A stretch of 64,000 nucleotides of DNA from Vibrio fluminensis (GCF_015278125.1 NZ_JADILO010000003.1:146784-210783); one strand, 5' to 3'; positions 35,191-44,714 are shown, counted from the first letter of the stretch. Numbers and translations are program-made. The notes: a model not told the origin generated them from the sequence alone.

Positions 35191-36690
35191 TTGGAAAAGA
35201 GCCAGCATCTGCTCAAAGAAGAACTAGAAAAACTCAGAACTCGCATCGAATCTGAGCCTAAACAGGTACTTAGAGCGGCAGAGAACTGTGCAGAAAGAGC
35301 AAATAGCATCTTCTATCCTGAAGGGGTCATTGACAGCTTAATTATCATATCTCGATGCTACTGGGCTTTGATGGATTATCGTAAAGGCCTCAAGCGAATT
35401 AGAGAAGCGTATAATAGGCTACATCAAATCGATAATGATGATGCCCTGCCAGAAATACTCCATGTTCACGCTCTCCAGCATTGGGGTCAAGCCAAGTATT
35501 ACTCTGCACAACAGTATTGGATAAAATCTCTTGAGCAATCAGCACTCGTTGACCATGTCGAAATTCAAATTGAATCATTAATCGGACTTGGCAATATTTG
35601 GCGCGTTCTTCGCGAATATTCATTAGCCAAAAGTACCCATGAACTGGCAGTTAAAGTAGCCAACAACATGCGTATAGATTGGCTAGAAGGAAAAGCCAGG
35701 ATATTACTCGCGTGGGATCACTATCTGCTCGGTCGATATATTGAAATGCTTTCGATTCTCGATGGTGCTGAAGAAGCATTACGTGATCATAATGATTCGA
35801 CTTGGCACGCTGAGATTTGGGATTTTCGAGGACTCGCATTGCTAGGCTTGGAGCGACTAGAAGATGCAGATCAGGCAACCCAAAAGGCCCAGCAGCTGGT
35901 TGAAAAATACGATTTAGTTTGGATGCGTGCACACTCATTTGTTAGCCGTGCACGACTCGAGTTATTACGTAAAAAACCCTGTGAATCTTCCCAGTTACTG
36001 AAAGTTGCCGAGCAAGCAGCCACCAGCTTTGACGATGGCGAATTGCTCTCTCAAATATATTTCCAACAATCTCGAGTCGCAGAAGAAGTCGGTGACTACA
36101 AAATTGCCTTAGAAGCGTTTAAGCAATATCGTTCACATTCGACCAATATGTTACGTGAACAGACTGCCCGTGAAGGCAATGATAAAGCACAAGCCTCCAA
36201 ACGTTTGCTTGAAAAACGGGCACTGAAGCTAATCAATCGCGTACGCAGTCAATACGAATATGACCCAAATAAGCATATGAGCCAAGTGGTGTCTGAAACT
36301 TACTGGTGGGAACAACTGGTTCTTTTCAAAACTCAACTCAAACAGGCAAATTATGCAGTGATTATTATCCAGCACGAGGATAGCAACACATTAGACGTTT
36401 GCATGGAACTTGCCCACACTTTATGCAATAACAAAGACTTATTATCCCGCCTCAGTCCAGACCGCTTAGGGCTACTTGTGGCTGAAAAAGGCGACAGTGC
36501 CTTTAACATCTATGAAGTACTTTGCAATATTACAGAGATCTATCCATGGCAACGTCGTGGCGTCAGCTCAATATTACCTCGAGTTGAGCTATATAACCTT
36601 CTCACGTTCCCTTTTACGCTCGAACAATTAGAGCAACAGGAACAGTTGATTTCTAGCCTTGAACCTAGCACTTATCGAGAAGAACTATAA
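35191..36690 (+). CDS. TPR-repeat protein with a degenerate GGDEF-like C-terminus
   Basis: 499 residues. Residues about 40-330 are a series of helical TPR-like repeats. The last 150 align with the GGDEF domain of the next gene: YAVIIIQHEDSN matches its FALMVVDIDHFK strand, and RLSPDRLGLLVAEKGD matches RFGGEEFLVILENAD. The GGDEF and substrate residues are lost (SPDRL), so it cannot make c-di-GMP and may act as a regulator or partner. Start TTG with AAGGA nine bases upstream. Its stop TAA shares an A with the start of the diguanylate cyclase (TAATG). Confidence 0.8.
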   Translation: MEKSQHLLKEELEKLRTRIESEPKQVLRAAENCAERANSIFYPEGVIDSLIIISRCYWALMDYRKGLKRIREAYNRLHQIDNDDALPEILHVHALQHWGQAKYYSAQQYWIKSLEQSALVDHVEIQIESLIGLGNIWRVLREYSLAKSTHELAVKVANNMRIDWLEGKARILLAWDHYLLGRYIEMLSILDGAEEALRDHNDSTWHAEIWDFRGLALLGLERLEDADQATQKAQQLVEKYDLVWMRAHSFVSRARLELLRKKPCESSQLLKVAEQAATSFDDGELLSQIYFQQSRVAEEVGDYKIALEAFKQYRSHSTNMLREQTAREGNDKAQASKRLLEKRALKLINRVRSQYEYDPNKHMSQVVSETYWWEQLVLFKTQLKQANYAVIIIQHEDSNTLDVCMELAHTLCNNKDLLSRLSPDRLGLLVAEKGDSAFNIYEVLCNITEIYPWQRRGVSSILPRVELYNLLTFPFTLEQLEQQEQLISSLEPSTYREEL

Positions 36691-38270
36691 TGGAAGCTTT
36701 CTTAAATAAAATATCAGATTCTGGTTTAGATGCGTCTTCTGTTACTGGAGAGGAAGCTCTAGTTTTCTGGAATCACGTACGAGAACACGTTGCCACAACT
36801 CCACAAGAAAAAGCCCAATCTCATGTAATCAGCGCTGAGTTCCGTACATCACTTGGTCAACATCAAGATGGCATCGCTGAGTTGCGTGCAGCACTGAATT
36901 TACTCGCGCTACCACAAGACGCAAACCTTATCCTAGAAGTTAAAGGCTATCTCGCTGATCGTTTAGTCGATCAAGGTGATTTTTCATCAGCCCTGCTCGA
37001 ATATATTAGCTCTTCAAGTATTGCGGTTGAAAACAGCCATATCGATGATTATGTGAAAGCTGTGATTGGCATGGGTAACCTATGTGATGCCTATGGCGAC
37101 CATGCTCGGGCGCTCCGTTATTACCAAAAAATCGATGGCATAGACCACGCAATTAATAGCCGTTCTTTGCGTCTCCGCTACAAGCTTTACAAGCTCGCTT
37201 GTTTAATTGATTTAAATCGAATTAAACCTGCGGAAGGGTTAGTCAAAGAGTGTGAAGAACTCAGTATTCTAGTTAGCGACAAAGTACTTTCTGGGCAGGT
37301 ACACCTTTATCAAGCCAAGCTCCTTCGCAAATGTGGGAAACTAGATGAAGCGATGCAGTGTTTAGGGTTAGTCAAATACGCGGCTGGCAATATTAACTCA
37401 AATTGGCTCTCCAATATGATTCGAATGGAGCTGGGTTACTGCTTAACAGAAGCAGGAAAAACCCATCTAGCCAATTGGGTGTTAGAAAGTGTGTATCTAA
37501 GAGTCAAAAGCTCTGGATCGCCGATACTTAATTTGCGATTAGTCGATGCTCTCGCCTCTATATGCGAGCTACAAAACAACTTTAAAAAGGCATTAGAATA
37601 TCAGCACAACGCTTATCGCATCGAAAGTGATCTGATGAAAAAAGTGCCTATTACAGAGTTAGGGTCAAGTCAGTTACGACGTTTGTCACGCTTTGAGCTT
37701 CAATTAAAGCTTATCCTTTCTGAGATTGAGAACCGAGAGCTAAAAGAGACCACTGAAAGTCAAAAACACACGGTAGCGCAACTACGACAAGATGTATTTA
37801 GTGACCCATTAACTGGCTTACATAATCGTCGCTGGTTAGATGTTAAATTAAAAGATTTACTGATCAACGAGACACCATTTGCTCTTATGGTTGTCGATAT
37901 CGACCACTTCAAATCTATTAATGACGAATTAAGCCACCTAGTCGGCGATAAAGCGATTGTTGCCGTGTCTTCTGAGCTAGCAAACTATTTCCGTTTTAAA
38001 GGCTCTTCTTGTGTCCGTTTTGGTGGCGAAGAGTTCTTGGTGATCCTAGAAAACGCTGATATCGACAAAGCGACTTTGTTAGCAGAAAACTACCGCGACA
38101 ACATCTACCACTATAACTGGCGAGATGTGCTGGGTGAGCGAGGACTTACCGTTAGTATTGGCATTACTTTACATAGAGAAGGCGAGAATACCCAGCGGAC
38201 TTTTTATCGAGCCGATAAAGCACTCTATCGCGCCAAAGCAAACGGACGCAACCAAGTTTGCTCCGAATGA
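36690..38270 (+). CDS. Diguanylate cyclase with TPR-like sensory domain
   Basis: 526 residues: helical TPR-type repeats (about 1-340), a short coiled coil (about 345-365) and a GGDEF domain (about 370-526) with LTGLHNRRW, the metal Asp in VVDIDHFKSIND and the active-site GGEEF at 445-449. The inhibitory I-site RxxD five residues ahead is absent (FKGS), so product inhibition is not expected. It should make c-di-GMP from GTP in the cytoplasm. Translation is coupled to the preceding decayed homologue. Vibrio c-di-GMP receptor plzD is also in this window. Confidence 0.92.
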   Translation: MEAFLNKISDSGLDASSVTGEEALVFWNHVREHVATTPQEKAQSHVISAEFRTSLGQHQDGIAELRAALNLLALPQDANLILEVKGYLADRLVDQGDFSSALLEYISSSSIAVENSHIDDYVKAVIGMGNLCDAYGDHARALRYYQKIDGIDHAINSRSLRLRYKLYKLACLIDLNRIKPAEGLVKECEELSILVSDKVLSGQVHLYQAKLLRKCGKLDEAMQCLGLVKYAAGNINSNWLSNMIRMELGYCLTEAGKTHLANWVLESVYLRVKSSGSPILNLRLVDALASICELQNNFKKALEYQHNAYRIESDLMKKVPITELGSSQLRRLSRFELQLKLILSEIENRELKETTESQKHTVAQLRQDVFSDPLTGLHNRRWLDVKLKDLLINETPFALMVVDIDHFKSINDELSHLVGDKAIVAVSSELANYFRFKGSSCVRFGGEEFLVILENADIDKATLLAENYRDNIYHYNWRDVLGERGLTVSIGITLHREGENTQRTFYRADKALYRAKANGRNQVCSE

Positions 38271-38362
38271 AGGATTACAAGCAAAAAACAATAGACAAAT
38301 GTAACTAAATATCAGTATTTTATATTATCTTTGTAAATACAAAGCAACAAAGGATGGTTGTT

Positions 38363-38746
38363 ATGTTCCTAGATTACTTCGCTTTAGGTCTGCTGGTTTT
38401 CGTTGTACTGGTTCTATTTTATGGTGTCATTGCTATTCATGATATTCCTTATGAAATCGCGAAAAGCCGTGAACACCCTCACCAAGATGCGATCCACTAT
38501 GCAGGCTGGGTAAGTCTATTCACCCTCCACGTTTTATGGCCATTCTTATGGATTTGGGCCACCTTATGGCGCAAAGAACGCGGCTGGGGATTCCACCGAT
38601 TAGAAGAAGAACAACATGATTTACACCATCGACTCGAGAAACTCATCGATCAGGTAGAGGATCTTCACAAAGAAGTTAATTCACTAAAACAACAAAACGC
38701 AAAATCCTCTACAACTTCAACTGACCACTTAAAGGAGGACAAGTAA
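38363..38746 (+). CDS. DUF3302 (YiaW-like) inner-membrane protein
   Basis: About 127 residues: one N-terminal and one central hydrophobic helix (about residues 7-25 and 45-65), WRKERGWGFHRLEEEQ and a C-terminal coiled coil. In E. coli, yiaW is paired with yiaV, a HlyD-like protein, as here (one base between stop and next ATG). ATG 38363 with AAGGA eight bases ahead is preferred to ATG 38354, which overlaps that site. Confidence 0.83.
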   Translation: MFLDYFALGLLVFVVLVLFYGVIAIHDIPYEIAKSREHPHQDAIHYAGWVSLFTLHVLWPFLWIWATLWRKERGWGFHRLEEEQHDLHHRLEKLIDQVEDLHKEVNSLKQQNAKSSTTSTDHLKEDK

Positions 38747-38747
38747 T

Positions 38748-39878
38748 ATGGATTTACTACTCATCCTCACATACGCGGCTTTATGTATTGCGTTATTTAA
38801 GACATTCAACATCCCTTTAAATAAATGGACCGTTCCTACGGCAGTATTAGGTGGTGTGGTACTTGTTGGCACCTTAATTCTTTTGATGAACTACAACCAC
38901 CCTTATACACAAATCGGCAATCAAGTATTCTCCACTACACCGATCGTATCTGGTGTTCGTGGGCGTGTAGTAGAGGTCCCTGTAGAACCAAATCAGCCTC
39001 TAAAACAAGGGGATGTTCTATTCAAAATTGACCCTGTTCCATATCAAGCGGCTGTTGACAAACTAAAAGCGCAAATCAAAGAAGCGAGCCAGGGCGCTCT
39101 GGGACTTGAAGCCAAACTGCAAGAAGCGGAGGCCGCGTTAGCCAAAGCTGTCGCTGAGCGTGACAAAGCGCAAAGAGAGTTTAATCGTTACCAGCGTGGC
39201 TTCGACAAAGGTGCGTTTACAGAGCAACAACTTGATACCCGCAGACAAGCGTTTAAGGCAGCTGAGGCGACAGTGAAGGTCGCTAACACTAATATCGAAC
39301 AAGCTCAAATCGCTTTGGATTCAGAAATTGGCGGAGAAAACACTACTGTCGCTGGATTACTGGCTGATTTAAGAAAAGCAGAGTTCAATCTCGAACAAAC
39401 CACGGTCTATGCCCCAACCGACGGCTTTGCCACGCAATTAGCCTTGCGACCTGGCGTCATGGCAGTGCCTCTACCACTTGCTCCAGTCATGACTTTTGTC
39501 CATACCGAAGAATTGGTTTATACCGCTGCGTTTCGACAAAACTCTTTACAGAGACTAAAAAGTGGTTTTGAGGCAGAGTTCATCTTTAGAGCGTTGCCAG
39601 GCAAAGTGTTTAAAGGCGAAGTGATCGATGTACTGCCCGCTATCGCCGAAAGCCAGTTCCAAGCAAGAGGTGCACTCGTCGGCACGGAAGCCTTACGGAC
39701 CAGTGGACGAGTATTTGTTACACTGAAAGTCACCGATGATATCGACCAATATCAACTACCTATGGGGACAGCCGTTGAAGTCGCCGTCTATTCAGACAGT
39801 TTTACCCACGTCTCTATCATGCGAAAAGTGCTAATTCGAATGAAGAGTTGGCAAAACTACCTCTATCTCGACCACTAA
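38748..39878 (+). CDS. HlyD-family membrane-fusion protein (YiaV/EmrA-like)
   Basis: 376 residues: a transmembrane helix pair (about 5-50), a biotinyl-lipoyl-like half (GRVVEVPVEPNQPLKQGDVLFKID), a coiled-coil hairpin (about 100-185) and the second lipoyl half with the beta-barrel. AAAGGAGG precedes the start. It forms a two-gene unit with the DUF3302 protein. No efflux pump gene is adjacent, so its partner is unknown. Confidence 0.87.
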   Translation: MDLLLILTYAALCIALFKTFNIPLNKWTVPTAVLGGVVLVGTLILLMNYNHPYTQIGNQVFSTTPIVSGVRGRVVEVPVEPNQPLKQGDVLFKIDPVPYQAAVDKLKAQIKEASQGALGLEAKLQEAEAALAKAVAERDKAQREFNRYQRGFDKGAFTEQQLDTRRQAFKAAEATVKVANTNIEQAQIALDSEIGGENTTVAGLLADLRKAEFNLEQTTVYAPTDGFATQLALRPGVMAVPLPLAPVMTFVHTEELVYTAAFRQNSLQRLKSGFEAEFIFRALPGKVFKGEVIDVLPAIAESQFQARGALVGTEALRTSGRVFVTLKVTDDIDQYQLPMGTAVEVAVYSDSFTHVSIMRKVLIRMKSWQNYLYLDH

Positions 39879-39892
39879 TTTGCTACCCGTCA

Positions 39893-39934
39893 TTTTCAAG
39901 CAACTGTCAACTGAGCAGTACAGTTGCTTGAAAA
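39893..39934. repeat. 15-bp perfect inverted repeat after the HlyD gene
   Basis: TTTTCAAGCAACTGT (39893-39907) pairs perfectly with ACAGTTGCTTGAAAA (39920-39934) around a 12-base loop, 15 bases past the stop. No T-run follows on the plus strand. The hairpin could act as a processing or stabilising 3' end. Confidence 0.75.
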
Positions 39935-40083
39935 CTCGGCGCGATCTTAGTTAGCGGTTCGATTCCGGACTCATCCTCCAGGATAGATTTAACTCTAATC
40001 CTCTAATTAATAACAATAAAAACCCTCCTCCCTGCTTAAGCTAAATAAAGAAAAAAAAGTATTTGGACGTCTAGACAGTTAGC

Positions 40084-40112
40084 TTTCCATCATGCCAATT
40101 GTTATGTATAAT
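40084..40112 (+). promoter_or_regulatory. Sigma70 promoter of the ECF transporter operon
   Basis: TTTCCA (40084-40089), 17-base spacer, TATAAT (40107-40112). The predicted start of transcription is near 40119, leaving a leader of about 85 bases with the terminator at 40159-40179 inside it. Confidence 0.55.
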
Positions 40113-40158
40113 CCCGCGCCTAAAATGTGACATAAGTCGCATGCAAGTATTCTAAACT

Positions 40159-40179
40159 AAGCTTGTGACAAGCTTTTTT
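40159..40179 (+). terminator. Terminator hairpin in the ECF operon leader (attenuator candidate)
   Basis: AAGCTTG-TGA-CAAGCTT followed by TTTTT. It lies after the promoter and 25 bases before the first gene, so transcripts must read through it to express the importer. Confidence 0.6.
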
Positions 40180-40203
40180 AAACTCTCAGGACATTGGTTA
40201 TCT

Positions 40204-40752
40204 ATGAATCTTTCAGCTAAAACCGTTGTTGTTATCGCGATTGGTGCAGCACTATACGGCATTGGTGGTCTACCTATGTTTGGCATCCCTGTATTTGCCA
40301 ACACCACTCTAAAACCTGCGATGGCTGTATTGGCACTTTTCTCTGTTCTATTTGGTCCTTTGGTTGGCTTCCTCGTCGGCTTTATTGGTCACTGGGTAAC
40401 GGATCTATTCGCTGGTTGGGGCGTTTGGTTAACTTGGGTACTTGGTTCAGGTATCGTCGGTCTTACCATTGGTTTCTACTCGGCAATGACCAAGGGCAAC
40501 CTAGAGAAAGGCATCTTTAACCATAAAGACTTCGCGCTGTTTGTTATCCTTGCGTTTGTCGGTAACGTGGTCGGTTACGGCTGCTCGGCATTCCTTGACA
40601 CCATCTTGTATGCCGAACCATTTACCAAAGTATTCACTCAGCTAACGATTATTGCTGCAGGTAATACCCTTCTTATTGCTATCGTTGGTTACTTCATCAT
40701 GAAAAACGTTGCTAAGCGCAATGCCATGAGCCGCAACCTAACTGAGGCTTAA
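40204..40752 (+). CDS. ECF importer substrate-binding S component (UPF0397)
   Basis: About 182 residues and five or six hydrophobic helices, matching the UPF0397 family ([41 protein letters not shown]), classed with riboflavin-type S components. It captures a vitamin-like substrate, but whether that is riboflavin is unproven for this family and no FMN riboswitch precedes it. ATG 40204 is preferred. Six bases separate it from the fused ATPase gene. Confidence 0.85.
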   Translation: MNLSAKTVVVIAIGAALYGIGGLPMFGIPVFANTTLKPAMAVLALFSVLFGPLVGFLVGFIGHWVTDLFAGWGVWLTWVLGSGIVGLTIGFYSAMTKGNLEKGIFNHKDFALFVILAFVGNVVGYGCSAFLDTILYAEPFTKVFTQLTIIAAGNTLLIAIVGYFIMKNVAKRNAMSRNLTEA

Positions 40753-40758
40753 TAAGTA

Positions 40759-42453
40759 ATGACTATCGAATTTTCTAACTTCTCTTTTAGATATAAGTCG
40801 CTGGATAAACCGACACTAAAAAATATCAATCTAAGGATAGAGAAAGGAGAGAAAATCGTTATTATTGGTCCAAGTGGCAGCGGTAAATCTACCCTTGGAC
40901 AGTGTCTAAATGGCCTAATCCCACACTCAATCGAAGGTGAAATCACTGGCTCACTGAGCATCGGTGGCAAACTCGCCTCTGAGTTAGACCTGCACGCTTA
41001 TACCGAACAAGTTGGCACCGTATTGCAAGATACCGATAGCCAATTTGTCGGTCTTAGCATCGGTGAAGACATCGCCTTTGCACTTGAAAACCAACTGGTT
41101 TCCAATGTTGAGATGTATCCACTAGTTAAAGCCACAGCCAAAATGGTTGAACTAGAGGATATGCTTGAGCGTTCACCACACGACCTATCTGGTGGTCAAA
41201 AGCAACGCGTATCTCTAGCTGGCATTCTGGTTGATGATGTCGATATTCTGCTATTTGATGAACCGCTAGCCGCGCTTGACCCGAAAACGGGTCGCAAAAC
41301 GATTGAAATCATCGATGACCTACATCGTCGCACCAACAAAACCATCATCATCATCGAGCATCGCCTAGAGGATGTGTTGCACCGCTCAGTTGATCGCATC
41401 ATTTTGATGGAGCAAGGTGAAGTTGTTGCGGATATGACGCCTGATGAGCTGCTCACTTCCCCTTTATTGGCACAGCATGGTATTCGTGAACCACTGTACT
41501 TGTCAGCGCTTAGAGCGGCTAACTGTACAGTGACGCTGGCAGATAAACCGTCATCATTGGCTAACTTGCCTGTAGAACAATATCAGCAAGCGTTTACTGC
41601 TTGGACTGAAACAGCACCTAGCAAGGGAGCGACAGAAACAAGTGCACCACTGCTACAGATTGCAGAACTGACTTATTCATACGATGGAGAACGTAACGCA
41701 TTAGAAGCGGTCTCTTTTGATGTTCAGCCTGGTGAATTTGTATCGATTCTGGGCAAAAACGGTTCGGGCAAATCAACCATCACGAAACTTATCATGGGTG
41801 TCATCGAGCCTGATGCAGGCAGCATCCATTTTGATGGTCAAGATATCGCAGCACTGAGTATTTTTGAGCGTAGCCAAAAAATCGGTGTGGTGATGCAAAA
41901 CCCAAATCATATGATTTCACATCACATGATTTTTGATGAAGTGGCATTTGGTCTACGCAATCAAGGGCTCAGCGAAAACGAAATCAACGATAAAGTTGAA
42001 GCAGTTCTGGATCTTTGTGGTCTGAGTAAATACCGCCACTGGCCAATTGAAGCATTGAGCTATGGTCAGAAAAAGCGCGTCACGATCGCCTCAATTCTGG
42101 TCATGGAACCAAAGCTATTGATTCTTGATGAGCCGACCGCGGGTCAAGATTACCGCAACTACACCTCAATGTTGGCGTTTGTACAGAAGTTAAATCGCGA
42201 ATTAGGTATTACCGTTATTATCATCTCGCATGATATGCACCTTGTGCTGGAATACACTACTCGCTCAGTGGTGATTGCAGACAGCAAACTCATTGCCGAT
42301 AAACCAATGACGCAGGTCTTTAGTGAGCCAACGCTACTCGAGCAAGCGAACTTAACCACTACCAGTCTTTATGACTTAGCAGAAAAACTGCATATCGAGG
42401 ATAAAAATCAGTTTATGCAAGCATTCATTGCTCTAGAGAAGCCAGCCGCATGA
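40759..42453 (+). CDS. ECF importer energising ATPase, two fused ABC domains
   Basis: 564 residues with two complete ABC domains. Domain 1 has Walker A GPSGSGKST (about 36-44), signature SGGQKQRVS and LLFDEPLAALD. Domain 2 has GKNGSGKST (about 335), the signature variant LSYGQKKRV and LLILDEPTAGQD. Fused domains replace the separate EcfA and EcfA' of other ECF systems. It works with the S component before it and the EcfT protein after it, whose start overlaps its stop (ATGA). Confidence 0.92.
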   Translation: MTIEFSNFSFRYKSLDKPTLKNINLRIEKGEKIVIIGPSGSGKSTLGQCLNGLIPHSIEGEITGSLSIGGKLASELDLHAYTEQVGTVLQDTDSQFVGLSIGEDIAFALENQLVSNVEMYPLVKATAKMVELEDMLERSPHDLSGGQKQRVSLAGILVDDVDILLFDEPLAALDPKTGRKTIEIIDDLHRRTNKTIIIIEHRLEDVLHRSVDRIILMEQGEVVADMTPDELLTSPLLAQHGIREPLYLSALRAANCTVTLADKPSSLANLPVEQYQQAFTAWTETAPSKGATETSAPLLQIAELTYSYDGERNALEAVSFDVQPGEFVSILGKNGSGKSTITKLIMGVIEPDAGSIHFDGQDIAALSIFERSQKIGVVMQNPNHMISHHMIFDEVAFGLRNQGLSENEINDKVEAVLDLCGLSKYRHWPIEALSYGQKKRVTIASILVMEPKLLILDEPTAGQDYRNYTSMLAFVQKLNRELGITVIIISHDMHLVLEYTTRSVVIADSKLIADKPMTQVFSEPTLLEQANLTTTSLYDLAEKLHIEDKNQFMQAFIALEKPAA

Positions 42454-43289
42454 ATAGTTCAAAAATGAAGTTTGGTATCAGCTATGTTGATACCCAATCA
42501 CCATTGCATAAGCTAAATGGTATCACCAAGTTCGTGCTGTTTATGGCTTGGGTAACGGTCGTTTTGACCACCTTTGATCTGCGTATTATCTGTACGCTAA
42601 TCGCAAGCGGTCTGCTGCTGTTAAAAATGACCAAAGTACCTGTCTCAGTATATAAACCGCTGTTGATTGGTACGGTGAGTGTCTTGATGATGAACGCGCT
42701 GTTTATGTTTATGCTCGCGCCACAACAAGGTACTGAATATTTAGGCTCTAGCAACGTACTGGTTGAGCTACCGGGCCCATACTCAATTACGCAAGAAACT
42801 CTATTCTACTTAGTTACCGTGACACTTAAGTACTTTAGCATGTTCCCTATTGCGCTGGTGTTTGTGTTTACCACCCACCCAACTGAGTTTGCCGCTAGCT
42901 TGAACCGTATTGGCTTGCCTTACAAAATTGCTTACGCCGTTAGCCTCACCTTGCGCTACTTGCCTGAAGTGAAAAAAGACTTTATCAATATCATGCACGC
43001 GCAGCAGGCTCGCGGTTTGGATTTGTCTAAGAACGCACCGCTGTTCACCCGTATTCAGAACGTCGCGAAAATTCTTGGTCCATTGATTTTCTCAAGCCTA
43101 GATCGTGCCGATGAGATTTCAAATGCGATGATTCTACGTGGCTTTGGTCGTAATAAAGGCCGTACTTGGTACAGCATGCGCCCACTGACTTCTATGGACA
43201 AATCAGTACTGGTGCTGATTGCGCTTATTGTTGTTGCAGCGCTAGCGAAACGTTATTTCGATACACAACTGTTCTGGTATCCGTTCTAA
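42450..43289 (+). CDS. ECF importer transmembrane T component (EcfT/CbiQ family)
   Basis: 279 residues with about six hydrophobic helices and the CbiQ/EcfT coupling motifs, in which Ala-Arg-Gly (QQARGLDL, and MILRGFGRNKG) contacts the ATPases. It transmits ATP hydrolysis to the S component. This completes a dedicated three-gene ECF importer, ended by a bidirectional terminator. Confidence 0.9.
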   Translation: MNSSKMKFGISYVDTQSPLHKLNGITKFVLFMAWVTVVLTTFDLRIICTLIASGLLLLKMTKVPVSVYKPLLIGTVSVLMMNALFMFMLAPQQGTEYLGSSNVLVELPGPYSITQETLFYLVTVTLKYFSMFPIALVFVFTTHPTEFAASLNRIGLPYKIAYAVSLTLRYLPEVKKDFINIMHAQQARGLDLSKNAPLFTRIQNVAKILGPLIFSSLDRADEISNAMILRGFGRNKGRTWYSMRPLTSMDKSVLVLIALIVVAALAKRYFDTQLFWYPF

Positions 43290-43321
43290 CATCAAGCGGT
43301 ATAAATATCTTCCCAACACAA

Positions 43322-43347
43322 AAAAGAGGCTCAATTGAGCCTCTTTT
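43322..43347. terminator. Bidirectional terminator between ecfT and the MFS gene
   Basis: A perfect palindrome, AAAAGAGGCTC - AATT - GAGCCTCTTTT, between convergent genes. Confidence 0.9.
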
Positions 43348-43385
43348 GCTATCTAACCAACATCACGTCTTGTGTAAAAAGTCGA

Positions 43386-44567
43386 TTAACTCCACTTCAA
43401 AATACGCACTTCGTTGCCTTCTTCTGGCTTAGCCGGAATATTCAAAGAGAGTAGCAATGAAATGGCTGCCATCGCCGCACCGATAAAGAACACCGCCGAA
43501 GGTGATACTAGCCAGATAAAGCCAAACGTCACTGGGATGACGACTGCGGCAATATGGTTGATAGTAAACGATACACCCGCTGTCGATGCCATATCCGCAG
43601 GATCAGCAATCTTCTGCAAATAGGTTTTAATCGCTAATGCCAAAGCGAAAAATAGATGGTCAACGATATACAGTGCCGCTGCCCACTCTGCCGTTTCAAC
43701 AAAGGCGTAGCCAACAAACACACCAATCAGACCGATATACTCAAACGCCAACGCTTTGCGCTCACCGACTCGACCGATAAAGCGACCAATTTTTTTCGCA
43801 AACAGGAAGTTAAAGCCGTAATTAGCTAAGAAAAGCAGCGTAATATCAGCAGCAGAATAACCAAAGCGCTCTACCATCAAGAAACCAGCAAATACCGTGA
43901 ATATCTGACGGCGAGCTCCGCTCATAAACGTCAGCGCGTAATACAACCAGTAACGCTTACGTAGGACTAATTTTTTATTCTGAGTTACATTGGCCTGAAA
44001 CTCAGGGAAGCTAAACGTTATCCAAAGCACTAAGGCAAAACCTACGCCGCCGAATAACAGGTAAATCCACTTAAACTCTAGTTGGAATATTTCCAAACAC
44101 ACCCACAGAGCGCCGTAGGTGAGCAGAGAGGCTAGAGCCCCTATCGAAACATATTTACCTAAGGCTTCTGGCGCTTCTTCCTTGCTTAACCACTGTAAAG
44201 ATAAAGACTGCTTCAAGGTTTCAAAGTAGTGAAAACCAGTCGACATTAGCAGTGTTGTCAGAAGCAATCCTATTACTGAAGGGAAAAAACCCGTCAGAGC
44301 GGTACCCAAGGTCAACATGGCAAGAGACAACAGCATAAAGCGTTGTTCACGAATAAACATCAGTACGAAAATCACGGTAAAGGCAAGAAAGCCCGGAATT
44401 TCACGTACGCTCTGCAGTAAGCCAATATCGGCACCATCAAAATTTGCGCGCTCGATAACAAAGTTATTCAACAGTGCCATCCAGCTAGAAAATGCGATGG
44501 GAACGATGATGGAAATGGCGATCAAAAAGTTATGTGGAGTCTTCCACGTAGAAAGGTGGTTCATCAA
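43386..44567 (-). CDS. MFS-family transporter
   Basis: 393 residues with about twelve hydrophobic segments. The N-terminal part holds WMALLNNFVIERANFDGADIGLLQSVREIPGFLAF, and the mid-loop is basic (KNKKLVLRKRYW). The family is the major facilitator superfamily; no strict subfamily motif is seen and the substrate is unknown. It is monocistronic; its 3' end shares the bidirectional terminator with ecfT. Confidence 0.85.
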   Translation of the reverse strand: MMNHLSTWKTPHNFLIAISIIVPIAFSSWMALLNNFVIERANFDGADIGLLQSVREIPGFLAFTVIFVLMFIREQRFMLLSLAMLTLGTALTGFFPSVIGLLLTTLLMSTGFHYFETLKQSLSLQWLSKEEAPEALGKYVSIGALASLLTYGALWVCLEIFQLEFKWIYLLFGGVGFALVLWITFSFPEFQANVTQNKKLVLRKRYWLYYALTFMSGARRQIFTVFAGFLMVERFGYSAADITLLFLANYGFNFLFAKKIGRFIGRVGERKALAFEYIGLIGVFVGYAFVETAEWAAALYIVDHLFFALALAIKTYLQKIADPADMASTAGVSFTINHIAAVVIPVTFGFIWLVSPSAVFFIGAAMAAISLLLSLNIPAKPEEGNEVRILKWS

Positions 44568-44663
44568 AGTTTCCTTATAAAAAGCTCTGACAGATTACTG
44601 AGAGAATATTGCAAACTCAAACTTATTTACTTTCTATACCGAAAACCGCATCTTATATATTTG

Positions 44664-44714
44664 TATACCCAAGTAACATCAAGAACGAGGTTCAGTAAGA
44701 GTCACCTGGGTGTA
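44664..44714. repeat. Short copy of the MITE-like repeat (TATACCCAAGT ends), left of the GNAT gene
   Basis: The left end TATACCCAAGTAACATCAAG and the right end CACCTGGGTGTA are inverted relatives of the termini of the 267-base element at 45240-45506, separated by only about 20 bases. It looks like an internally deleted copy, located 26 bases before the GNAT gene start. Confidence 0.75.

Larger units (their letters stand above)
39935..40203. other. Leader and promoter region of the ECF importer operon
   Basis: No gene is visible. It holds a candidate promoter (TTTCCA-N17-TATAAT, 40084-40112), a small stem TGTGAC/GTCGCA near 40126-40141 and an intrinsic terminator before the first gene. The phrase GGTTCGATTCC near 39957-39967 looks like a tRNA T-loop but no tRNA can be folded here. 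No FMN riboswitch signature was seen. Confidence 0.5.

Noticed and set aside
39955..39985. tRNA-like T-loop GGTTCGATTCC followed by CCTCCA
   Set aside because: Only three base pairs form in the T stem and no acceptor or anticodon arm can be matched upstream, so no tRNA gene is called.
39879..40203. FMN riboswitch ahead of the riboflavin-type ECF S component
   Set aside because: The region lacks the conserved FMN-aptamer segments and the leader after the promoter is too short.
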